This document shows positions 5,487-11,280 of a stretch of DNA of 11,280 nucleotides, piece by piece. The position numbers and the translations under genes are program-made. The stretch is from an uncultured Devosia sp. GTDB lineage: Bacteria > Pseudomonadota > Alphaproteobacteria > Rhizobiales > Devosiaceae. The stretch spans positions 1 through 11,280 of the forward strand of contig NZ_CAMLHM010000086.1 of the NCBI RefSeq assembly GCF_946479885.1. Direction: 5' to 3'. The notes under the pieces are model-generated. The model made no database searches. It worked only from the letters and a program-made list of their open reading frames with translations, and had not been told where the DNA came from. Positions within the stretch are counted from its first letter, which is position 1. Each line of letters begins with the position of its first letter.

Positions 5487-6623
5487 ATGTTTGGCGTCTA
5501 TGTGCACTGGCCCTTTTGTGCCTCCAAGTGCCCGTATTGCGATTTCAATTCCCATGTGCATCGCGGCCCGTTCGACGAGATCGACTATGTCGCCGCCTAT
5601 GAGCGCGAAATCGCCACGGCCGCCGAACTGGCGCCGGGCCGCGTGGTGCAGTCGGTGTTCTTCGGCGGCGGCACGCCATCGCTGATGAACCCGCAATCGA
5701 CCGGCCGGATTCTCGATGCCATCGCCAGGCACTGGACGATGGACGCCAATGCCGAGATCACGCTCGAGGCCAATCCGACCAGCGTCGAGGTCGACCGCTT
5801 CAAGGGCTACCGTGCCGCCGGCGTCAACCGCGTCTCGCTGGGCGTACAGTCGCTGCGCGAAGGCCCGCTGGCCGAGCTGGGCCGCCGCCACACCGTGGAA
5901 GAAGCCATTGCCGCCGTGCGCATCGCGCAATCGGTGTTCGAGCGCTCCAGCTTCGACCTGATCTATGGCCGCCCCAAGCAGACCCTCGAAGATTGGGAAG
6001 ACGAGCTCAAGGAAGGCCTGTGGCTCGCCCGGGGCCATATCAGCCTCTACATGCTCACCATCGAGCAGGGCACGCGTTATTTCGACCTGCACCAGGCCGG
6101 CAAGCTCAAGATGCCTAATGAGGATCTGGCGGCCGATTTCTACGAGCTGACGCAGGAACTGACGTCGGCGGCGGGCCTGCCGGCCTATGAGATTTCCAAT
6201 CATGCCCGGCCCGGCCAGGAAAGCCGCCACAACATGCTCTACTGGCGCTATGGCGAATATGCCGGCATCGGTCCGGGCGCCCATGGCCGGCTGATGATCA
6301 ACAACCAGCGCCACGCCACCGCCGCCGAAAAGATGCCGTTCGACTGGCAGAAAAAGGTCAAGGCGCAGGGCCACGGCATGGTGGTGGACGATGTCCTGAC
6401 CTGGGAAGAGCAGGGCGACGAGTTCCTCGTCATGGGCCTGCGCCTCAAGGAAGGTATCTCCCCTGCCCGCTTCACCGCCATTTCCGGCCGGCAGATTTCG
6501 CGCACGCAGATCGACGCCCTCAAGGGCTACGGCTTCCTCGAAACCCTGCCCAACGGCAATTTGCGGGTGACGGACAAGGGCTTCCCGGTGCTGGACGCTG
6601 TGGTAGCGGACCTGGCGGCTTAG
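5487..6623 (+). CDS. hemW: HemW, radical SAM heme chaperone (HemN-like)
   Basis: This 378-residue radical SAM protein carries the cluster motif C-x3-C-x2-C at Cys11, Cys15 and Cys18 (PFCASKCPYCDFNSH). The residue two after the last cysteine is Phe, as in HemW; true coproporphyrinogen dehydrogenase HemN has a fourth Cys there. Other marks are FFGGGTPSLM, EITLEANPTSVE, NRVSLGVQSL, FDLIYGRPKQT, GIGPGAHGR and the C-terminal HemN_C-like part (EEQGDEFLVMGLRL). HemW is thought to deliver heme to target proteins. The ATG at 5487 lies 10 bases after rdgB. An in-frame TTG at 5466 has a better ribosome site (GGAG, 6 bases away) and would add MSNKPND, so the true start is uncertain. It is the last gene of the rph operon. 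Confidence 0.93.
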   Translation: MFGVYVHWPFCASKCPYCDFNSHVHRGPFDEIDYVAAYEREIATAAELAPGRVVQSVFFGGGTPSLMNPQSTGRILDAIARHWTMDANAEITLEANPTSVEVDRFKGYRAAGVNRVSLGVQSLREGPLAELGRRHTVEEAIAAVRIAQSVFERSSFDLIYGRPKQTLEDWEDELKEGLWLARGHISLYMLTIEQGTRYFDLHQAGKLKMPNEDLAADFYELTQELTSAAGLPAYEISNHARPGQESRHNMLYWRYGEYAGIGPGAHGRLMINNQRHATAAEKMPFDWQKKVKAQGHGMVVDDVLTWEEQGDEFLVMGLRLKEGISPARFTAISGRQISRTQIDALKGYGFLETLPNGNLRVTDKGFPVLDAVVADLAA

Positions 6624-6629
6624 ACACTG

Positions 6630-6696
6630 ACCCACCCTCTCCCCTTGAGGGAGAGGGACGATCCGACGCGTTCAGCGGAGGATCAGGGTGAGGGGT
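6630..6696. repeat. Palindromic intergenic repeat, first of an inverted pair
   Basis: The terminal hairpin CCCTCTCCC (6635-6643) / GGGAGAGGG (6649-6657) has a 5-base loop. Outer sequences at 6630-6639 and 6685-6696 (AGGGTGAGGGGT) also pair, and GATCC/GGATC form a second inner stem. It starts seven bases after the hemW stop. It lacks a T-run. Confidence 0.8.
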
Positions 6697-6730
6697 GCTG
6701 CGTTCGCCCATGCCAGACGAGCAGAAAGAG

Positions 6731-6807
6731 ACCCCTCATCCGCCCGGAGCCTGCCCTCGGGCGCGACGCGACCCGTGGGGGCACCTTCTCCCTCAAGGGG
6801 AGAAGGT
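6731..6807. repeat. Palindromic intergenic repeat, second of an inverted pair
   Basis: The element begins ACCCCTCATCCG and ends in the hairpin ACCTTCTCCC (6783-6792) / GGGAGAAGGT (6798-6807). It is the inverted counterpart of 6630-6696: the 17 bases TCTCCCTCAAGGGGAGA are identical on opposite strands, and both begin ACCCCTCA when read outward from the middle. Similar elements are frequent between genes in rhizobia and relatives (recalled). It lies 10 bases after the stop of the minus-strand lipoprotein gene. Confidence 0.8.
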
Positions 6808-6817
6808 AAGAAGCGGC

Positions 6818-8050
6818 CTAAAGCCCCGCCGGCTCGACGATCTGGGTCCCGCCCGGCGCGACTTTCTTGAGCACCAGCGCATATTCCGCCTTGCCGTTGC
6901 CCAGGAACCGGAACACCCCGTCGCGTCCATTGAAGCCCTGGGCCGACGTCATCAGCACCGGATTATAGGGCGGGTTGGCCATGGACAGCGTGTTGACGTT
7001 GGCCAGGATTGTCGCCGTATAGGCGATGGTGGCCAGGGCATGGGGCGGGCCGCCGAACTGGCGCTGGTAATCGGCTGATATTGCTGCCATTCCGGATGGG
7101 TCCACGGCTGGGTAGACTGCCCCGGCCAGCGGGGCCGACGCGGCGATGGTGGGATCGCCCTCCCAATCGGCGGAGCCGACGATCTGCACCATGTCCGGCG
7201 TTACGCCCGCCTGCGCCAGCAGCACGCCGAAGCTCGGGGCCGTCGCGCGATCGGGCAGGTAGAGCGTATCGATCATGCCCTTCTTGATCGGGTCCATCGC
7301 CTGGTTGACGATCTGCTGGGCCTCTTCGACCGAGGAGAAGGTATAGACCGCCGAGGGGGCGAAGCCGGCAATGATCGCCTGCTGGCGGAAGGCGGTCTCC
7401 TGCGCCTGGCCATAGGGTGTGGCGGGAAAGGCTCCGGCAATGCCGCGCCGCCCCTGAAGCTTGATCCAGGTCAGCGAGCGCTTCATTTCCATGTCGGGCA
7501 GAACGCTCAGCAGGTAAACGCCCGGGCTCGCCGCGACGGGATTGTTGGAAAAGCCGATCACCGGCACGCCGCTCGACCGTCCTACCGCCCCGACGGCGGT
7601 CACTTCCTCGGACTTGAGCGGGCCCAGGATCAGCTTGGCGCCACCAGTGATTGCCGCGCTGGCGGCGGCAGTGGCCCCCGCGACGGTGCCACCGGTATCG
7701 CGCAGGCTGATGGTGATGTTTTCGGCGATATTGGGATTGGCCTCGATGAAGGCGATGGCGAGCCGGCTGGCATTGGCGAGCGACTGGCCGACGCCGGCCA
7801 TGCCGGGATCGCCGCTCAGCGGCAGCAGCAGCGCCACCTGGACCGGGCCGCGCCCGAAGCTCTGGGCCGGTCCGCTGGGCATGATGGGTGTCGGCTGGTT
7901 GGGAATGGTCTGGGCGGTCTGGCCGCCACCATTGCCGAAATCGAGCGTGCGGGAGCCGATCTGGATCGGTGAACAGGCGGCCAGGGTCAGCATCGCCATG
8001 GCCATCAGGCCCCGTGCTGTGCCATGACATGACAGTCGATGCGTCGTCAC
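6818..8050 (-). CDS. LpoA-like lipoprotein, penicillin-binding protein activator family (periplasmic binding fold)
   Basis: This 410-residue protein has a lipoprotein signal peptide with lipobox LAAC, the lipidated residue being Cys26. Ser27 at +2 predicts sorting to the outer membrane. A Pro/Gln/Gly-rich linker (about 38-70) leads to a type I periplasmic-binding-protein domain. This opens with VQVALLLPLSGDPGMAGVGQSLANA and continues with KLILGPLKSEEVTA, GVPVIGFSNN, VYLLSVLPDMEM and a repeated alpha/beta pattern to the C-terminus. The gene is divergent from rsmI-yraN, as lpoA is in E. coli, which supports the assignment. It lacks the N-terminal helical repeat domain of E. coli LpoA (about 680 residues), so its partner and activity may differ. 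The start is a GTG at 8050; shorter ATG starts would leave too little signal peptide. Confidence 0.85.
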   Translation of the reverse strand: MTTHRLSCHGTARGLMAMAMLTLAACSPIQIGSRTLDFGNGGGQTAQTIPNQPTPIMPSGPAQSFGRGPVQVALLLPLSGDPGMAGVGQSLANASRLAIAFIEANPNIAENITISLRDTGGTVAGATAAASAAITGGAKLILGPLKSEEVTAVGAVGRSSGVPVIGFSNNPVAASPGVYLLSVLPDMEMKRSLTWIKLQGRRGIAGAFPATPYGQAQETAFRQQAIIAGFAPSAVYTFSSVEEAQQIVNQAMDPIKKGMIDTLYLPDRATAPSFGVLLAQAGVTPDMVQIVGSADWEGDPTIAASAPLAGAVYPAVDPSGMAAISADYQRQFGGPPHALATIAYTATILANVNTLSMANPPYNPVLMTSAQGFNGRDGVFRFLGNGKAEYALVLKKVAPGGTQIVEPAGL

Positions 8051-8099
8051 ATCCCGCCCCGAATTGCTAGCAGAGTGTTAACATTTTGGACGCCATTTC

Positions 8100-8115
8100 T
8101 TAACCAAGTCTCAAC
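8100..8115 (+). promoter_or_regulatory. Degenerate CtrA-type box before rsmI
   Basis: TTAA (8100-8103), seven bases, TCAAC (8111-8115): one mismatch from TTAA-N7-TTAAC. It lies 18 bases before the rsmI ATG in the 83-base spacer shared with the divergent lipoprotein gene. A further GTTAAC is at 8077-8082. Confidence 0.25.
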
Positions 8116-8133
8116 CGGCCGGATGCGCCTCGC

Positions 8134-9021
8134 ATGAACGATACCAATTCAGGCTATTTCATTGCCGGGACCACCTTTACCGCCCCGCCGCTGGCGCCCG
8201 GCCTCTATGTCGTCGCCACCCCGATCGGCAACCTGCGCGACATCACCATCCGCGCCCTCGAGACGCTGGCCGCCGCCTCGGTGATCCTGTGCGAAGACAC
8301 CCGCATGTCGGCGCGGCTGCTCGACCACTATGGCATCAAGGGCCGCCGCATCGCGCTGCATGAGCACAATGAGCGCGCCAAGGCCGACGACATTGTCCGC
8401 CGGATTACGGCCGGCGACGCCATTGCGCTGATTTCCGATGCCGGAACGCCGCTGCTGTCCGATCCGGGTTTTCCGCTGATCCGGGCCATGGCCGAGGCCG
8501 GCCAGCCGATTTATCCCATTCCCGGCGCCTCGGCTTTGCTGTCGGCGCTGGTGATTGCCGGGCTCCCGACCGATGCCTTCGCCTTCCATGGCTTCCTGCC
8601 GCCAAAGGCCGGGGCACGAGCCAATGCGCTCAAGGCTTTGAGCGATTCACGTGAAACGCTGGTCTTCTATGAAAGCCCGCGGCGCCTCGACGACACGCTC
8701 GCCGCCATGGCCGAGGCCTGGGGCGAGCGCCAGGCCGCCGTGGCGCTGGAACTGACCAAGCGCTTCGAGCGCGTCCATCGCGGCACCCTGCCTGAACTGG
8801 CCGAGCAATTCGCCAATACCGAGACCAAGGGCGAAGCGGTCATCGTCGTGGCCGGTGCGGCCGAGGCGGCCGCCCCCGACGCAGCGGACTGGCAGGCGGC
8901 GCTGCTGGCCGCCATGGCCGATCAACCCTTGCGGGCCGCGGTCGATGCGGTGACCGAGCAATTCGGGCTCAAGCGCAAGGAGGTCTATGATGCCGCCCTC
9001 GCCCTCAAAGCCGAAAAGTAA
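8134..9021 (+). CDS. rsmI: 16S rRNA (cytidine-1402-2'-O)-methyltransferase RsmI
   Basis: The 295-residue SAM-dependent tetrapyrrole-methylase-fold enzyme 2'-O-methylates C1402 in the decoding centre of 16S rRNA. After a variable N-terminus of about 20 residues come GLYVVATPIGNLRDITIRAL (23-42), CEDTR (53-57), LISDAGTPLLSDPG (99-112), PIPGASALLSAL (128-139), FHGFLPPK (151-158) and TLVFYESPRR (175-184). This order is diagnostic for the family. The last 32 bases overlap yraN, whose ribosome site lies within rsmI. The DSRETL codons contain a parS-like palindrome. The neighbourhood (divergent LpoA-like gene upstream, yraN downstream) is conserved across proteobacteria. Confidence 0.97.
   Translation: MNDTNSGYFIAGTTFTAPPLAPGLYVVATPIGNLRDITIRALETLAAASVILCEDTRMSARLLDHYGIKGRRIALHEHNERAKADDIVRRITAGDAIALISDAGTPLLSDPGFPLIRAMAEAGQPIYPIPGASALLSALVIAGLPTDAFAFHGFLPPKAGARANALKALSDSRETLVFYESPRRLDDTLAAMAEAWGERQAAVALELTKRFERVHRGTLPELAEQFANTETKGEAVIVVAGAAEAAAPDAADWQAALLAAMADQPLRAAVDAVTEQFGLKRKEVYDAALALKAEK
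8643..8658. promoter_or_regulatory. parS-like palindromic site, copy 2 (inside rsmI)
   Basis: The 15 bases GATTCACGTGAAACG at 8644-8658 are identical to copy 1 at 1629-1643, and the full 17-mer GATTCACGTGAAACGCT spans 8644-8660. The site matches the parS consensus at 13 of 16 positions. Here it also encodes DSRETL of RsmI, so part of the sequence is constrained by protein. Confidence 0.3.
8977..8984 (+). promoter_or_regulatory. Shine-Dalgarno site of yraN
   Basis: AAGGAGGT is a perfect anti-16S complement. It is 5 bases before the ATG at 8990 but only 2 before the ATG at 8987, so 8990 is the likelier start. Confidence 0.75.
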
Positions 9022-9373
9022 GGCGCGCATCGCGGCCTATCACGGCGGCCATCGCGGCGAGGCCCTTGCCGCCCTGTTCCTGCGTTTGAAGCTCTATCGC
9101 ATCGTCCAGCGCCGCTACAAAACCCCGGTCGGCGAGATCGATCTGATCGCCGAGCGCTTCGGCACGACGGTGTTTGTCGAGGTCAAGGCACGCAGCAAGG
9201 CGACGAGCGAAGCCGAGACGCTGGAAGGGGTCAACCAATCCCGCATCATCCGCGCCGCACAATACTGGCTGGCCCGCCACCCGGCCAAGGCGGCGACCTC
9301 GCTGCGCTTCGACATCATCTTCGTGACGCCCGGCCGCTGGCCACGTCACCTCACCAACGCCTTCGGCCTCTAG
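8990..9373 (+). CDS. YraN (UPF0102) family endonuclease-like protein
   Basis: This 127-residue protein has the restriction-endonuclease-like core of the YraN/UPF0102 family. A basic N-terminus (KPKSKARI) precedes the helix HRGEALAALFLRLKLY, then RRYKTPVGEIDLIAE (41-55) and VFVEVKARSK (61-70). The acidic Glu24, Asp51, Glu64 and Lys66 correspond to the nuclease-like D...ExK arrangement. The family's biological role is not settled; links to DNA processing or recombination have been proposed. The gene starts inside the 3' end of rsmI (32-base overlap), so the two are translated from one message. It ends 29 bases before the convergent downstream gene. Confidence 0.92.
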   Translation: MPPSPSKPKSKARIAAYHGGHRGEALAALFLRLKLYRIVQRRYKTPVGEIDLIAERFGTTVFVEVKARSKATSEAETLEGVNQSRIIRAAQYWLARHPAKAATSLRFDIIFVTPGRWPRHLTNAFGL

Positions 9374-9398
9374 GACCAATCTGACTGGCGACTGGTCC
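9374..9398. terminator. Possible weak bidirectional hairpin between convergent genes
   Basis: GGACCA and TGGTCC (9373-9378 and 9393-9398) form a 6-bp stem around 14 bases in the short gap between yraN and the convergent gene. No T-run flanks it on either strand, so an intrinsic terminator role is doubtful. Confidence 0.2.
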
Positions 9399-9402
9399 AA
9401 TC

Positions 9403-10512
9403 CTAGTCGGTCAGCTCGACCCAGATCAGGTGGTGGTCGCTGGCGGCATGCACGTGTTGCTTGAGCTCGGGAAACATCGGCCAGCGGTTCGAGGCCGTCC
9501 AGGCGCCCATGCGGAACAGCCCGCCCGCTTTGACCCGGGCGAACAAAGCCGGCGACAGCAGCAGATAGTCGATCTTGTTACTGTTGCTGCCGGTGCCGAA
9601 GGTGCCGACGCCAGAAAATGCCCCGGCTGAGAAATCGGCATGCTCGCCGACATCCTTGAGGTCGGTCTCCTTGAGCAGGCGCTTGAGCGCCACCGAATCG
9701 GGCGTGTCATTGAGATCGCCCAGCACCACGATCTTGTCGTGCCCCTCGGCCCGCAGCGCCTCATAGATCTCGGCGGTGCGCACGGCCTGGGCCGTGCGCT
9801 TGTCGATCGAATTCTGGTCGTTGCCGCCGAACTTGGACTTGAAGTGGTTGGGCAGGATCCAGATGTGCTCGCCCGAGGGCGTGATGACCTCATATTCCGG
9901 GCAATCGCGGGAATAGACGCGCTCGCCATTGGGCATCATGTCGGCGATATGGCTGCGCATCAGCCCGACCGAATAGCCATTGGTGACCATCAGGCCCACA
10001 TCGATGCCACGGTCGTCATTGCCATCGACCAGCATGATCTCGTCATAGGGATCGCCGCCCAGCTTGAGCAGCACCTGTTCGGAAAACTGCTTGAGCGCGA
10101 CGCGATCTTCCGCCTCGATCACCGCCAGGATATCGGCGCTGACCGCCTTGATCACCCGCCCGGTATTCATCACCGCGACGGCATTGTTGGGCTCAGTCTT
10201 GAGCTCGACCCAGCCGACCCAATCGGCCCGGCCATTGGCGACGATGATCATTGGCCCGCTCTTGGGCTGCTTCCAGAACGCGCCCCTGATCTTGCGGAAA
10301 ATGACGAAAGGCGGATTGGGCGAGGTGAGCTTGAGCTGCTTGATCAGGTCGAGCATGCGCGCCTTGTCGGCGGCGGAATATTCGTCCTTGTTGATCAGCA
10401 CATTGATTTCGGCCACCGCATCGGTGATTTCAGCGCCCTTGGCCTGGTCGTCGAGATTGAAGGCCTTGGGTCGGTCGAACAGATTCTCCACGTTGAATGC
10501 CGCGATCTTCAT
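9403..10512 (-). CDS. Endonuclease/exonuclease/phosphatase (EEP) family hydrolase
   Basis: This 369-residue protein carries the EEP (DNase I/exonuclease III-like) motifs: AFNVENLFDR with Asn7 (5-14), DILAVIEAED with Glu133 (127-136), RGIDVGLMV (168-176), LPNHFKSK with Asn222 and His223 (220-227), VVLGDLNDTPDS with Asp266 and Asn268 (262-273), KIDYLLLS (313-320) and ASDHHLIWVEL with Asp359 and His360 (357-367). All catalytic positions are present, so it is probably an active metal-dependent phosphodiesterase or nuclease. The substrate cannot be told. There is no signal peptide, so it should be cytoplasmic. The segment between motifs 1 and 2 is long (about 115 residues) with an FWKQPKSGP stretch, which may shape specificity. 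The start at 10512 is chosen for AGGAGG 8 bases upstream; a longer frame to 10650 lacks support. Confidence 0.9.
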   Translation of the reverse strand: MKIAAFNVENLFDRPKAFNLDDQAKGAEITDAVAEINVLINKDEYSAADKARMLDLIKQLKLTSPNPPFVIFRKIRGAFWKQPKSGPMIIVANGRADWVGWVELKTEPNNAVAVMNTGRVIKAVSADILAVIEAEDRVALKQFSEQVLLKLGGDPYDEIMLVDGNDDRGIDVGLMVTNGYSVGLMRSHIADMMPNGERVYSRDCPEYEVITPSGEHIWILPNHFKSKFGGNDQNSIDKRTAQAVRTAEIYEALRAEGHDKIVVLGDLNDTPDSVALKRLLKETDLKDVGEHADFSAGAFSGVGTFGTGSNSNKIDYLLLSPALFARVKAGGLFRMGAWTASNRWPMFPELKQHVHAASDHHLIWVELTD

Positions 10513-10652
10513 GGGTCCCCTCCTGGCGATAACAGCAGGCCCATCATGCGCTCCGATTGTGACAAGGCCAATCCGCGGCCTCCCGCTCGGAAAGCCCTTG
10601 CGTCCCTGTGCGCGCCGCGCCATGTCATGGTGCCTTTCGACGGTTCCCATGA
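10513..10652. other. Intergenic sequence with no recognised element apart from the ribosome site of the EEP gene
   Basis: The spacer between the EEP gene and gshB runs from 10513 to 10768. Apart from the AGGAGG ribosome site next to the EEP start (minus strand) and the palindrome at 10653-10738, I see no RNA gene, terminator or convincing promoter. The promoters of both divergent genes should lie here, but I cannot place them. Confidence 0.5.
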
Positions 10653-10738
10653 GACCTCATGGTGAGCTTGTCGAACCACGAGGTCGGGCATATCGATCTC
10701 GCCACGACCTCGTCCTTCGACAGGCTCAGGATGAGGTC
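10653..10738. repeat. Palindromic repeat with 31-base arms upstream of gshB
   Basis: Arms 10653-10683 and 10708-10738 are imperfect reverse complements (GACCTCAT...GAGC.TGTCGAA..ACGAGG) around a 24-base loop. The core TCCTTCGACAGGCTCAGGA is a very common intergenic repeat motif in alphaproteobacteria (recalled, not searched). The element ends 30 bases before the gshB start, so it lies in the gshB leader or promoter region. Confidence 0.85.
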
Positions 10739-10768
10739 TGCTGAGAAATCGGGCCGATCGGAATGCCA

Positions 10769-11280
10769 ATGGCAAAAAAACTCAAAGTCGCGGTCCAGAT
10801 GGACCATGTCGCATCCATCAATCCGCGCGGCGATTCCACCTTCGCCATGATGCTCGAGGCGCAGGCCCGCGGGCATGAGCTGCTGCATTACACGCCCGAT
10901 ACGCTGGCTTTGCGCGGCCATGTGGTCTCGGCTCTGGCCCAGCCCATCGAGGTGTTCGACAAGCCCAAGGGCGAGCATTTCGTGCTGGGCGAAGCGCGCC
11001 GGGTCGATCTCTCGACCCAGGACGTGATCCATATGCGCCAGGATCCGCCCTTCGACATGAACTATATCACCCTGACGCATCTGCTCGAAAAGCTGCATCC
11101 TGATGTGTTGGTGGTTAACCCGCCTTCCGCGGTGCGCAATGCGCCCGAAAAGATCCTCGTCACCGATTTCCCCGAACTGATGCCGCCCACGCTGGTGACG
11201 CGCGACCGGACCATGATCCATGACTTCCGCAAGGAGCATGGCAACATCATCGTCAAGCCGCTCTACGGCAATGGCGGGGC
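10769..11280 (+). CDS. gshB: Glutathione synthetase, N-terminal part (cut by the window end)
   Basis: About 170 residues are visible. The enzyme joins gamma-glutamylcysteine and glycine using ATP, the second step of cytoplasmic glutathione synthesis. Family marks are [19 protein letters not shown] near the start, [18 protein letters not shown] (about 92-109), [26 protein letters not shown] and the start of the ATP-grasp loop VKPLYGNGG at the window edge. The ATG at 10769 (MAKKLKVAV) has CGGA six bases upstream and matches related N-termini. An in-frame ATG at 10763 would add two residues. In related genomes gshB commonly follows yraN directly; here an opposite-strand gene and a palindromic repeat lie between. 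Confidence 0.95.
   Translation, partial: MAKKLKVAVQMDHVASINPRGDSTFAMMLEAQARGHELLHYTPDTLALRGHVVSALAQPIEVFDKPKGEHFVLGEARRVDLSTQDVIHMRQDPPFDMNYITLTHLLEKLHPDVLVVNPPSAVRNAPEKILVTDFPELMPPTLVTRDRTMIHDFRKEHGNIIVKPLYGNGG

Noticed and set aside
4622..5488. 288-codon minus-strand frame opposite rdgB
   Set aside because: Antisense shadow; RdgB motifs are complete on the plus strand.
5340..6635. 431-codon open frame on the minus strand opposite hemW
   Set aside because: It is a shadow of GC-rich coding sequence: no recognisable domain, and the plus strand encodes a full HemW.
6624..6817. CRISPR array in the hemW-lipoprotein gap
   Set aside because: The repeats are inverted rather than direct, only two copies exist, and there are no regular spacers.
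6688..6870. Small plus-strand ORFs across the repeat pair
   Set aside because: They consist of repeat sequence and antisense to the lipoprotein gene end, with no ribosome site or family match.
9640..10665. 341-codon plus-strand frame opposite the EEP gene
   Set aside because: Composition is that of an antisense shadow (His, Asp, Ile, Gly rich), and the EEP gene has all its catalytic motifs.
10763..10782. Run of seven A at codons 2-4 of gshB as a slippage or frameshift site
   Set aside because: The frame is intact and the run is too close to the start for programmed frameshifting to make sense; Lys-Lys codons explain it.

Overview
This window looks like an ordinary stretch of core chromosome from a high-GC alphaproteobacterium, most likely Hyphomicrobiales (Devosia-like; the genus is a guess). 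The reasons are the hrcA/rph/rdgB/hemW cluster, the lpoA-like/rsmI/yraN/gshB cluster, family matches to rhizobial versions of these proteins, an alphaproteobacterial CtrA-type box, and the short palindromic intergenic repeats typical of that class. No mobile element, CRISPR array, tRNA or rRNA is visible.

Left part (1-1442, + strand): the 3' end of a fused PabB-PabC gene (p-aminobenzoate branch of folate synthesis), which overlaps pncA (nicotinamidase) by 4 bases. A large imperfect palindrome and a rho-independent terminator for grpE separate pncA from the convergent grpE.

Minus-strand heat-shock unit (1665-3843): hrcA, then an unrecognised 144-residue membrane-anchored protein with foreign-looking codon use (ATGA overlap with hrcA), then grpE. 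Both hrcA and grpE are preceded by sequences that resemble alphaproteobacterial RpoH (sigma-32) promoters with an 18-base spacer.

Central plus-strand operon (3982-6623): rph, a previously unlisted 47-codon small gene, rdgB and hemW. The first three are chained by ATGA overlaps. The hrcA/rph divergent spacer carries a perfect TTAA-N7-TTAAC box, the CtrA consensus. An inverted pair of repeat elements separates hemW from the next convergent gene.

Right part (6818-11280): an LpoA-like lipoprotein (minus) divergent from rsmI-yraN (plus), an arrangement also seen in enterobacteria. Next come a convergent endonuclease/exonuclease/phosphatase-family gene (minus) and the 5' part of gshB (plus), with a third type of palindromic repeat in the gshB upstream region.

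The most noteworthy non-gene signals are a 17-base exact repeat with a parS-like core (one copy beside the grpE terminator, one inside rsmI), the CtrA box, the RpoH-like promoter pair, and the doubly overlapped small ORF. I see no convincing new multi-gene system.
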